Assembly: GCA_026400415.1 (NCBI GenBank)
Contig: JAPLPA010000440.1
Coordinates: 1-7,331 of the forward strand
Length of the DNA stretch: 7,331 bases
Reading direction: 5' to 3'
Origin: Afipia sp.
GTDB taxonomy: Bacteria; Pseudomonadota; Alphaproteobacteria; Rhizobiales; Xanthobacteraceae
Shown here: positions 1 through 6,644 of the stretch, in pieces
How the letters are laid out: every line of letters begins with the position of its first letter
How positions within the stretch are numbered: the first letter of the stretch is position 1
Notes under the pieces: generated by a model
Told to the model about the DNA's origin: nothing
Databases searched by the model: none
What the model saw: the letters and a program-made list of their open reading frames with translations, nothing else
Translations under genes and position numbers: made by a program

Positions 1-22
1 GAATAAACCACTGCGCAGGTAG

Positions 23-37
23 GAACCACTTTGGTTC
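23..37. promoter_or_regulatory. Short perfect dyad upstream of the RelA/SpoT gene
   Basis: GAACCA (23-28) and TGGTTC (32-37) form a perfect 6-bp inverted repeat around a 3-base centre, about 85 bases before the start codon of the large gene. It could be half of an operator or a small hairpin, but a dyad of this size can easily arise by chance. I see no convincing -35/-10 pair in positions 1-122, and no recognisable gene there. Confidence 0.15.
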
Positions 38-122
38 GCGCCAGAGACGGGCAAAACTTCGTCGATTGTGCTGAGGGTTTTTTGAGCGACACACGCGTTG
101 AGCGACGACTGGCCGCCTACCC

Positions 123-3100
123 ATGGATTTTGAAACCTATTCCCGATCGAAGCGGGCCGACTATGCGGCTCTGGCCGATGTTGTCGCCGGGATTCTTCGA
201 GCCGCGATCGACGCATATCCGGTACCGCTTCGGCTGCAACTTGCACAATCCCGAGCGAAGGACTCCGACTCCCTAAAGAAGAAGCTGGAGGAGCGCGGGA
301 AGCTTGAGACCACGACGCTGGCTGAAGACATTAAAGACCTCGCCGGTTGCCGCCTGATATTCTATTCGAATTCGGACGTCAGCCGCTTTCAGCAAAGTGG
401 GATCATTACCGACAACTTCGACGTCGATTGGGGCCGTACGAAGATCCACTATCCGGTGCCCGGTGACAGCGACCCAAAGAATCTTTTCATCTCTGACAAC
501 TTTGTTGTGTCGCTGAAGGAAGACCGGACAAAGCTTGCTGAGTACGCGCGCTTTGCGGGTCTCGCTTGCGAGGTGCAGGTTCAGACGACGCTGAACCACA
601 CGTGGTCCGAAATGGTCCACGATATTCTCTACAAGAAACCCAAGCTGGCAGGCTTCGGCGGAAAGCTCTTCGAGGCGATCGAGAAGCGCTTCGAGACGAT
701 CATGAAGACGTACTTGCTTCCGGCCGGCTATGAATTCCAAAAGGCACTTAGCGACTACGACCGATTGTTGAGCGGCAAAGAGCTATTCGACCGCGGCGCG
801 CTGAAGGCACTCGCGGATTGCGATGATAACAATGCGCGGCTGGAGCTTCTTGAGCGCTTCCGCGACTATGTGCTGCCCAATTACGATGATCACGAGAGCG
901 TCTATCCCGAGATAAAGAACAGCATCATCGCGGCGGTAAAAGCCGCGCGCCTGACGAAACCGCGAGAGATCAAGACGCCGGGCGGCAATTTTCCGGGTGT
1001 GAGCCTTGAGCGCGTCGTGAAAGTCGCCTGCGAGATACTAGGACAGGTCCGGTACGTTTCCACTGAGGGTACGTTTGACGCGGTTTGCGAAGTATTTCCC
1101 GGTGCGGTCCATGATGACGAACGCAAGCACCTCCTCGATCTTGTCCATCAGCTCGCGCACCATGAAATGGACATATGGAAGCAAGCTGGCCCAGCAGTGC
1201 AGATGGCGCTCGTACGAAAAGTGCGTGACTTTGACAGCGATCGCATGCCGGTGCTGCCAGTGCTTCTCAAAGTACTCGAAGACGCTCTAAACACCGAAAT
1301 ACAGGGCACTACCAGTACCTACGACACCATGACGTTCCATCGCGGCTCGGTCGTCGCGAGCGATGCGCTGCGCGCGATGCGCGGGGAGGCGATAGATATC
1401 CTTTCCAAATTCTATCGAGAAGCCGGCTCGGCAGATGAGAAGGGGTTGATCAAGCGGGGCCTCTTTGCCGCCACGGCAATGCCGATATCGACGAACTACT
1501 CGAATCAATTGCTTGCCGATATCCTCAACGATAGCGCTCGCATTGTTGAGTTCTTCGGTGATGTTGCCGGGACTGGCGACTACGAAATTATCCAAAGCAT
1601 CCAGCGCAAGCTGCTATTCATGCATCGCCGGAACAAGGGAGTTCGTGTCGCCAAGGATGTCGATGCTGCGGTTCTTGCCGCTGCGGAGCGGTTGGAGACG
1701 AGTATTCGAGCATTTCGTGCGCGGGCAGAGAGCAACTCGGGATTTTTAATTTACAACACCCTCGTGGGGTTTGAGTGCGTCTTTCCCCCGATGTGGGACT
1801 GGGACGGCCTACGCTATGAAGAAGAGCGGGAGTATCGTAACAAGCGCATCGACGAGCTGGTAGATGAGGTCACCGAGCAGAACGCCGACGATTGGTTCGC
1901 GATCATCAATCGCTGCGCGCAGACAAGGTCGGATGATCTCGCGACGTTCCCTAGTTTCGGGGAGTTTCTGCAGCGGCTTGGCCGTAAGAAACCGTCGATC
2001 ATGCTTGGCTTCGTCGACAAGGTGGAAAAGCCGCTGACTGGATTTCTCGGCATCATGCTGTCGGGGTTGGCACAGAGCGACCAATCCGCCGAGCTCGATG
2101 CGCGGACAAACAAATGGCTTGCAGAGGATCGGTATCTTGTCGAGATCGCGCACTCCTTCAAATTTTCGCCCGGGTTCGACGGCGCTAAGCTGAAGCAACT
2201 GCTTGACTCCGGGATCAGGCTCGACAACGAAGGCGTGATCGTACAGGTGTTGGAAACCGCCTTTCGCCGATACAAAGATGGGACGAAGGCCCTCATTGCC
2301 GAAGTTCTCCTGCCTGGCATCAACTATTTCACGCAGAAGAAGGACGCGCGGTGGGTCAACCTCGCGTGGTTTGTGCCGAGAGAAGAGTCGTTCGTCTGCG
2401 ATCTGCTGGACGACGGCGTGGAGGCCGTCCTCAAAAACCTTTTGTATGCGCCGCGCATCGATACGCACGCGGAATTAATTCTCATGCAGATCGCCAAGAC
2501 CCGTCCGGCACGCGTGTTCGATTTCTTCGAGGATCGGTTGAAGTTCTCCACCTCGCCGGACGTAGTGGACGGCTACGACCCGATACCGTTTGAGTTCTAT
2601 GAATTACAGAAGCGGTTTCAGGCAATTGCTGATCACGCGGTCGATACTGTCCGTCGTCTGTTTGTGAGCGGCGACTATATGTTTCAGTACACCGGCGGTC
2701 GCCTCATATCGGCGGCTTTTCCTACCTTCTCGAACGAACTCGGCCGCAAGCTGATGTCGCTTGTGGCGGCCGGCACGCACGATGACCTCGAATTCGCAGT
2801 CAGCGTCTTATCCGCTTACGACGGTGAGCCCTTCGTCGAACCATTGTGCAAAGAAATCATCCGGCACCTGCCGGCGGACGACAAGCTGCGTAACAACGTC
2901 GCGTTGGTGCTTGAGGCAACGGGCGTCGTCAGCGGTGAGTTCGGGTTGGTGGAGGCGTACAGAGGTAAACGGGATGCGCTTGTGCCGTGGCTCTCTGACG
3001 CGGATGAAAAGGTACGATCGTTCGCCGAGGAATACATAGCGAGCCTCGATCGCCAAATTGCAGCGGAGCAGCGTCGCAGTGAGGAAGGATTGGAGATGCG

Positions 3101-3146
3101 CAAGCGCCGCTATGAAGAACCGGAGAAGAAGGCAAATGAGAAGTAG
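123..3146 (+). CDS. RelA/SpoT-domain protein fused to a large helical (HEAT-like) region
   Basis: A 1007-residue cytoplasmic protein. The N-terminal domain (about residues 40-172) is a RelA/SpoT-type pyrophosphokinase, the fold that moves pyrophosphate from ATP to a nucleotide such as GTP or GDP to make (p)ppGpp-like alarmones. Visible motifs are R44-A-K46 and S50 with K52-K54 (ATP-binding stretch R.K...S...K), D72-LAGCR (first acidic catalytic residue), E150-VQVQT (second acidic residue), and H159..E163 ending in D167-ILYK. The substrate-loop motif Y-x-S-x-H appears as F122-I-S-D-N126. No HD hydrolase, TGS or ACT domain is present. Residues of about 175-970 look helical and HEAT-like: for instance, near 955-975 a stretch with LSDADEKVRSFAEEY matches the HEAT pattern. 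The last 34 residues are highly charged. ATG 123 is the first start after an in-frame stop at 99-101, with no clear Shine-Dalgarno sequence. No adjacent antitoxin gene is visible. The synthetase call is solid. Substrate and role are unknown; a stress or anti-phage effector is my inference. Confidence 0.85.
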   Translation: MDFETYSRSKRADYAALADVVAGILRAAIDAYPVPLRLQLAQSRAKDSDSLKKKLEERGKLETTTLAEDIKDLAGCRLIFYSNSDVSRFQQSGIITDNFDVDWGRTKIHYPVPGDSDPKNLFISDNFVVSLKEDRTKLAEYARFAGLACEVQVQTTLNHTWSEMVHDILYKKPKLAGFGGKLFEAIEKRFETIMKTYLLPAGYEFQKALSDYDRLLSGKELFDRGALKALADCDDNNARLELLERFRDYVLPNYDDHESVYPEIKNSIIAAVKAARLTKPREIKTPGGNFPGVSLERVVKVACEILGQVRYVSTEGTFDAVCEVFPGAVHDDERKHLLDLVHQLAHHEMDIWKQAGPAVQMALVRKVRDFDSDRMPVLPVLLKVLEDALNTEIQGTTSTYDTMTFHRGSVVASDALRAMRGEAIDILSKFYREAGSADEKGLIKRGLFAATAMPISTNYSNQLLADILNDSARIVEFFGDVAGTGDYEIIQSIQRKLLFMHRRNKGVRVAKDVDAAVLAAAERLETSIRAFRARAESNSGFLIYNTLVGFECVFPPMWDWDGLRYEEEREYRNKRIDELVDEVTEQNADDWFAIINRCAQTRSDDLATFPSFGEFLQRLGRKKPSIMLGFVDKVEKPLTGFLGIMLSGLAQSDQSAELDARTNKWLAEDRYLVEIAHSFKFSPGFDGAKLKQLLDSGIRLDNEGVIVQVLETAFRRYKDGTKALIAEVLLPGINYFTQKKDARWVNLAWFVPREESFVCDLLDDGVEAVLKNLLYAPRIDTHAELILMQIAKTRPARVFDFFEDRLKFSTSPDVVDGYDPIPFEFYELQKRFQAIADHAVDTVRRLFVSGDYMFQYTGGRLISAAFPTFSNELGRKLMSLVAAGTHDDLEFAVSVLSAYDGEPFVEPLCKEIIRHLPADDKLRNNVALVLEATGVVSGEFGLVEAYRGKRDALVPWLSDADEKVRSFAEEYIASLDRQIAAEQRRSEEGLEMRKRRYEEPEKKANEK

Positions 3147-3218
3147 CGTCTCGGGGCGTTGACCGCGATATGACTTCGGTTTGCCCTTGGTTCGACGCCC
3201 CGCGGGGGCGCGAGACGC
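3146..3218 (+). terminator. GC-rich inverted repeat after the RelA/SpoT gene, possible terminator
   Basis: GCGTCTCG at 3146-3153 is perfectly complementary to CGAGACGC at 3211-3218. The next bases GGGCG (3154-3158) can pair with CGCCC (3196-3200). Inside the 3' arm there is a second hairpin, CGCCCC (3196-3201) with GGGGCG (3205-3210). The repeat starts on the last base of the stop codon, so it would form in the 3' end of the large gene's mRNA. There is no T-run after it, so it is not a classic intrinsic terminator. It may instead act as an mRNA-end stabiliser or have no function. Confidence 0.3.
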
Positions 3219-3305
3219 GCCAGCAACGCGACGGTCACCCGCAGGAACGAAACAATGAGGTTGCGTCGCAGGCCGCCATTCCACAATAGAGAACTTACGT
3301 ACGAT

Positions 3306-3324
3306 CGGTGCCTAGCGGTGCCTA
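3306..3324 (+). repeat. Two direct copies of CGGTGCCTA
   Basis: CGGTGCCTA occurs at 3306-3314 and again at 3316-3324, one helical turn apart, about 20 bases before the tRNA-like fragment. It could be a protein-binding pair or a duplication scar left by recombination. The rest of 3219-3344 shows no gene, and I recognise nothing else in it. Confidence 0.3.
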
Positions 3325-3344
3325 AGAAGCCAAAACAAGCGATT

Positions 3345-3391
3345 GCGGGCGCAGTTCAATGGTAGACCGCAGCTTCTCAAGCTGCATACGA
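3345..3391 (+). pseudogene. tRNA-Gly(CCC)-like 5' fragment
   Basis: The stretch follows the 5' two thirds of a bacterial tRNA-Gly(CCC): the acceptor strand GCGGGCG (3345-3351), a D-arm of the form GTTCAATGGTAGA, and an anticodon stem GCAGC/GCTGC (3369-3373 and 3381-3385), followed by ATACGA. The 7-base loop TTCTCAA reads anticodon CTC (3376-3378) where CCC is expected, and one base is missing between the D-arm and the anticodon stem. After 3391 the variable loop, T-arm and a matching 3' acceptor strand CGCCCGC are not found; only a weak GTTCTA...CCCTT echo occurs near 3404. It is therefore a remnant, not a working tRNA. Such fragments often mark an integration or excision point, but no matching 3' half is present in this window. 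Confidence 0.5.
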
Positions 3392-3495
3392 TCGCATGTA
3401 AGCGTTCTACCCTTAGCGTGGCCACATTCCATAACATCCGGTGGGCGAATCCTAGCGACGTCCAAGTTGAGCGCGACGATGACGGCATCATCAGG

Positions 3496-3714
3496 TCAAT
3501 GGAAAATCCATTTCCAAATCCAATAGACAATCGTACACCAGATGATGCCGGCGACGGCAAACAGCACGGGATATTCCAGGCGGCTGGTGCCCTTGTGTGG
3601 CTTGTGTGGCTTAGGTTGTTTAGGTGGCAAGGGTTCGCGAGGGCCACCGTCGGTCAATTTTAATTTTGTCTGTTTCAATCGTCGCCTCATCGGCAGCGTC
3701 GCTGCGTCACTCAC
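3496..3714 (-). CDS. Small single-span membrane protein, hypothetical
   Basis: A 72-residue protein of no family I recognise. Residues 1-47 are basic and proline-rich (a PKQPKPHKPHK stretch, its end encoded by two tandem copies of CTTGTGTGG at 3592-3609). Residues of about 48-71 form one hydrophobic segment ending in WIWKWIFH, so the protein should be anchored in the inner membrane with the basic tail in the cytoplasm. The start is GTG at 3714, with GGAG 12 bases upstream. An internal ATG at 3690 lacks a ribosome site. It is convergent with the RelA/SpoT gene and lies 63 bases beyond the recombinase stop on the same strand. The clear split into tail and membrane anchor suggests a real gene, but it could be a chance reading frame. 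Confidence 0.5.
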   Translation of the reverse strand: MSDAATLPMRRRLKQTKLKLTDGGPREPLPPKQPKPHKPHKGTSRLEYPVLFAVAGIIWCTIVYWIWKWIFH

Positions 3715-3777
3715 CGTAGTGATCGTCTCCGGGTATTTTCACGATTCTAGGCGTGGCGGGTAGCAGAAAAGCATAGT

Positions 3778-5322
3778 TCAGCAGGCCGAAAACCCGAGCG
3801 ACCGACGCTGTTCAACCCACGATAGTGGAAGTGTCGATAGCATCTTGGTCAGGGTTAAGCCTCCCGGCTCTTCTCCTTTCAAGATCGCCTCGGCGATGTC
3901 CGGCGCCAGAAAAGCCAGCTGCAGCTCCTTGCGCACCATTTTTGGATGGGTCTTCTCTGACATCGCCAGTGCTTCAATCGTCTTGAAACGACCGCTGGTC
4001 AGATCCTGCACCCGAGCATGTGCGCGCGCCAGCGCGCGGACGAGCTTGGGATCAGGTTCTCGGTTACCTGCGTAGGGATGCTCAATCGAAACCAAACTAG
4101 ACGCAGGAACGGACCAAGGAATTGTGAGTTCTGGTTTTTCGACGTCCGGCGACGCCTGAAGCCTGATGACTATTTTGGTCTTTGAGACGATGACGCGTTC
4201 AATGCCGGGTTCGATCAAGGCCGCGTCCGACAACTGCGCGTCGATCGGTTGACTGGCGCGCACCGCTTTTAGCACTGCACCTTCGAGATCGATCGCAGAA
4301 ATGCGCGACAAGGAACCAGCTTCTGTCTTCCTCCCGCGCAGCAATGCTGTGCTAATATAGAACCGGTAGCGCGCGCCCTTCTTGGTCGAGTAGCTCGGGC
4401 TCATGCGATTGCCGCGGTCGTCGAATAATTTTCCCATCAATAGCGCGCCGCTTTCGGAGCGGCGGTTCTTGCGTATGACCGAGTTCGCGCTCAACCGTGC
4501 CTGTACCGCTTCGAAAGTTTGGGCGGAAATGATGGGCTGATGCTCGCCCCGATGCCATTTTTCCTTATGCGGTACTTCGCCGATGTAGATGCGATTGTTC
4601 AGCAAATAGGCGAGCGGGCCGTAGGTGAAGCGCGAAGCGACGTTTGATTTTTTGCCTTTGGATTTCTTGAGGCGCGTACGGATACTCTTTGCATCAAGAT
4701 CCAGGACAAGAGGTTCAAAGCTGCCCAGTTCAAGATATCGTTTGAAGATGTAGCGAACTGTTTTGGCTTCAACGTCCCTGATAACGAGCTTTTTGTTTTC
4801 GGTGCGGTACCCAAAAGGAATGGTGCCGCCGGTCCATTTGCCCTTGGCGCGCGAAGCCGCGATTTTGTCGCGAACTCGTTCCGATGAGAGTTCGCGCTCG
4901 AACTGCGCAAAGGACAGCAGAACATTCAATGTCAGACGCCCCATCGACGTCGTGGTGTTGAATTGTTGCGTGACTGCGACGAACGAAATCGATTTGGCGT
5001 CGAAGGCTTCGACCAGTTTGGCGAAGTCGGCCAGCGAACGCGTGAGGCGATCAATCTTGTAGACGACGACAACGTCAACTTTGCTGGAATCAATATCGAC
5101 TAACAGCTGCTTGAGGGCAGGGCGCTCAAGATTGCCTCCGGAGAACGCAGGGTCATCATACCGTTGCGCGAGCGCCTTCCAGCCTTGTGAGGTCTGACTC
5201 TTTACGTAGGCCTCGCAAGCTTCGCGTTGGGCATCGAGCGAATTGAACTCCAACTCAAGTCCATGTTCGGTCGATTTGCGGGTGTAAATCGCACAGCGGA
5301 ATTGCTTCTGCGCGGCGTTCAT
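3778..5322 (-). CDS. Large serine recombinase (resolvase/invertase family)
   Basis: A 514-residue site-specific DNA recombinase. The N-terminal resolvase domain (about 9-155) has the nucleophile S17 in YTRKS, the FSGGNLERP loop (60-68), and YKIDRLTRS (88-96) with catalytic arginines R92 and R95. It is followed by SFAQFERE (137-144) and the long-helix linker. The recombinase (DNA-binding) domain covers about 165-280, with TGGTIPFGY near 164-172. Residues of about 292-330 (FDDRGNRMSPS...RYRFYIS) occupy the zinc-ribbon position but contain no cysteine, a variant I recall in this alphaproteobacterial subgroup. The C-terminus has a helix-turn-helix-like stretch (about 442-470) and ends in LSWVEQRRSLGF, as full-length members do, so it appears intact. 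The ATG overlaps the stop of the upstream DUF2924 gene (ATGA), which implies translational coupling. Its substrate sites are not identifiable here. Confidence 0.95.
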   Translation of the reverse strand: MNAAQKQFRCAIYTRKSTEHGLELEFNSLDAQREACEAYVKSQTSQGWKALAQRYDDPAFSGGNLERPALKQLLVDIDSSKVDVVVVYKIDRLTRSLADFAKLVEAFDAKSISFVAVTQQFNTTTSMGRLTLNVLLSFAQFERELSSERVRDKIAASRAKGKWTGGTIPFGYRTENKKLVIRDVEAKTVRYIFKRYLELGSFEPLVLDLDAKSIRTRLKKSKGKKSNVASRFTYGPLAYLLNNRIYIGEVPHKEKWHRGEHQPIISAQTFEAVQARLSANSVIRKNRRSESGALLMGKLFDDRGNRMSPSYSTKKGARYRFYISTALLRGRKTEAGSLSRISAIDLEGAVLKAVRASQPIDAQLSDAALIEPGIERVIVSKTKIVIRLQASPDVEKPELTIPWSVPASSLVSIEHPYAGNREPDPKLVRALARAHARVQDLTSGRFKTIEALAMSEKTHPKMVRKELQLAFLAPDIAEAILKGEEPGGLTLTKMLSTLPLSWVEQRRSLGFSAC

Positions 5323-5816
5323 TTCGTGGCAACGCTGCTGAACTTGCCGGATTTAGTCGGAGCCGGCCTTAGTCCGAAGAACCGTGGGCCGTTCCATCTG
5401 CTGCCAGCAATTGAAGACGCTATCTCCGAGAGATTGCCATAAGTGGTGCCTCGGTATGCGAACCCCTCCGCCAAAACTGTAACCCGATGACTGGTGCCCT
5501 TCCATTCGCGAACGAGTACGGAGCCGGGTTTAATGCGCCTTGCAATCTCGACGTTGCCGGACGGTTGTGAGTGTACCGCTTTGATCAACTGGTCCAGCGC
5601 GCGCTGCGTAGGGCGGGGCAGGCCGCCATACGCTTTTTCCTGAATTCGTTGCGCGATGGTTCGGCGCAGCAGGTCCGACCCGAAGGCTTTCGGTGGGTCT
5701 GCCCGAACCAACAACCGGTGCCGTTTGCGTAAGTCGTCAAGAGATGCTGTTTCAAGTTGAGTCAATTCAGCTTCAATGTCGAGGTGCGCCGGCTTCGTCG
5801 ATTTGTCGCGAGGCAT
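5319..5816 (-). CDS. DUF2924 family protein
   Basis: A 165-residue protein matching the DUF2924 family, which is typically found next to serine recombinases in alphaproteobacteria and phages. The N-terminal half is helical and charged (LRKRHRLL, SDLLRRTIAQRIQEKAYGGL). The C-terminal half has the family signature: PGSVLVREWKG, then HRVTVLAEGFAYRGTTY, then LSEIASSIAGSRWNGPRFFGL. ATG 5816 has AGAGG 7 bases upstream, and the start overlaps the DUF3489 stop by one base (TGATG). Its own stop overlaps the recombinase start by four bases. The role is not known to me. The tight coupling suggests a cofactor or directionality/regulatory partner of the recombinase (inference). Confidence 0.85.
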   Translation of the reverse strand: MPRDKSTKPAHLDIEAELTQLETASLDDLRKRHRLLVRADPPKAFGSDLLRRTIAQRIQEKAYGGLPRPTQRALDQLIKAVHSQPSGNVEIARRIKPGSVLVREWKGTSHRVTVLAEGFAYRGTTYGNLSEIASSIAGSRWNGPRFFGLRPAPTKSGKFSSVATK

Positions 5817-6172
5817 CAGCGCGCCTCTGCGGTCTTTGTGATGCGATAAACGCGGTTGCCGTCCTTCTCCTCGGACACCAGATTGAGCTTAAGCTTCTTG
5901 CGGACGACACCCGCGAAGAACCCTCTGACGGAATGCGGCTGCCAGCCTGTTACCTTTACGATTGCGGCGATCGTCGTGCCGCCCGGTGCGCTGAGCATCC
6001 CCAGCACATTTGATTGCTTAGAACTAGATGTTTGCTTCGATGCCGTCGATCGCTTGGACGAACCGATCCCTTTGGGTACTTTTCCGGACTTCGATGGTCG
6101 CCTCGCAGCATTCTTCGATTTGCGCTTGGTCACGCGCTTGGCCGTGCCGGTTTTTGATTTCTTGGCGGACAT
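5816..6172 (-). CDS. DUF3489 family protein
   Basis: 118 residues from the chosen start. Residues 1-55 are a Lys/Ser/Thr-rich disordered tail (such as AKKSKTGTAKRVTKRKSK), able to contact nucleic acid. The C-terminal 60 residues are the DUF3489 domain, beginning SNVLGMLSAPGGTTIAAIVK and continuing with GWQPHSVRGFFAGVVRKKL and a final NRVYRIT strand, a layout like a winged helix. ATG 6172 is preferred because AAGGAG (6182-6187 on the plus strand) lies 9 bases upstream. A longer version from 6220 would add 16 residues without a ribosome site. It is the first gene of the three-gene operon ending in the recombinase, and a DNA-binding regulator of that unit is plausible (inference). Confidence 0.85.
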   Translation of the reverse strand: MSAKKSKTGTAKRVTKRKSKNAARRPSKSGKVPKGIGSSKRSTASKQTSSSKQSNVLGMLSAPGGTTIAAIVKVTGWQPHSVRGFFAGVVRKKLKLNLVSEEKDGNRVYRITKTAEAR

Positions 6173-6181
6173 GTTGGTTCT

Positions 6182-6187
6182 CTCCTT
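6182..6187 (-). promoter_or_regulatory. Ribosome binding site of the DUF3489 gene
   Basis: Reads AAGGAG on the minus strand, 9 bases before ATG 6172. It decides the start of the first gene in the recombinase operon against the upstream in-frame ATG at 6220. Confidence 0.75.
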
Positions 6188-6217
6188 TTTAGCGACAGCA
6201 TCATGAGCTGCCACTGA

Positions 6218-6247
6218 CACTGCCCGGCGATGGAATGCCGGGCGGTG
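6218..6247 (-). promoter_or_regulatory. 11-bp stem-loop in the leader of the recombinase operon
   Basis: CACTGCCCGGC (6218-6228) pairs with GCCGGGCGGTG (6237-6247) around an 8-base loop: eleven pairs including one G-U, the inner seven perfect. It lies between the broken small gene (stop at 6269) and the DUF3489 start at 6172, so in the minus-strand transcript it sits about 45 bases before that start codon. No T-run follows on either strand, so a simple intrinsic terminator is unlikely. An operator, attenuator or RNA processing site is possible. Confidence 0.4.
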
Positions 6248-6268
6248 CTAAAGAGAGGAAACCGGAAA

Positions 6269-6489
6269 TCAGTCGCGTGATAGCCGGTTCAAGAGAGATG
6301 TCGCATCATGCAACCGGCTGGCCTCATAGATCGGCTGTTCAATGTCCGTCGATATGGTCCGCCTTTGGCAACGCTACCCGTATCCGCGCAGGCCTCCGCT
6401 GCGGTTGCAATTCGTGCGGCTTCACTGAGCCGCGTTCGAATCTCGGTCAGATAAATTTTGATGGCTGACTTGATGATCGCATGGTCCAT
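6269..6489 (-). pseudogene. Small conserved protein, broken by a one-base frameshift
   Basis: Starts at ATG 6489 with GGAG (6498-6501 on the plus strand) 8 bases upstream. The first frame reads MDHAIIKSAIKIYLTEIRTR and continues LSEAARIATAAEACADTGSVAKG. It then turns into unrelated residues and stops at 6289. Shifting by one base near 6360 (minus-strand sequence GCCAAAGGCGGACC) gives TISTDIEQPIYEASRLHDAT and SLLNRLSRD, ending at a stop at 6269-6271. That is the expected second half of a roughly 73-residue helical protein I recall as a common hypothetical beside this recombinase cassette. One base appears lost. It could be a real inactivation, a recoding event or a sequencing error. The function is unknown. 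Confidence 0.6.
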
Positions 6490-6644
6490 GGGCTTCTCTC
6501 CGTTTTGACAAGCGTAGTGACGCTCCACACAAGCGCGAAGTCGAGCGGATCCGCAGCAATCTTGTGGCTGTTATCGCGCAGTCAGGATCATAAAATGCTC
6601 AGGAAGCGTCTCGCGCGGCCTGAAAGGCGGATTTGCAAAGGGAG

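Noticed and set aside
76..82. T-run before the RelA/SpoT gene as a terminator of an upstream gene
   Set aside because: No stable GC-rich stem directly precedes it.
31..276. 81-residue plus-strand frame overlapping the start of the RelA/SpoT gene
   Set aside because: It overlaps well-supported coding sequence in another frame and has no recognisable domain.
3208..3218. 11-bp GCGCGAGACGC matching inversely at 6606-6616, a possible att pair
   Set aside because: The match does not extend, and an 11-bp match is expected by chance in GC-rich DNA of this length.
2808..3284. 158-residue minus-strand frame over the end of the RelA/SpoT gene
   Set aside because: Arginine-rich shadow of the opposite coding strand, with no family resemblance.
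6173..6220. Longer DUF3489 start at 6220, adding 16 residues
   Set aside because: No ribosome site precedes it, whereas ATG 6172 has AAGGAG at 9 bases.
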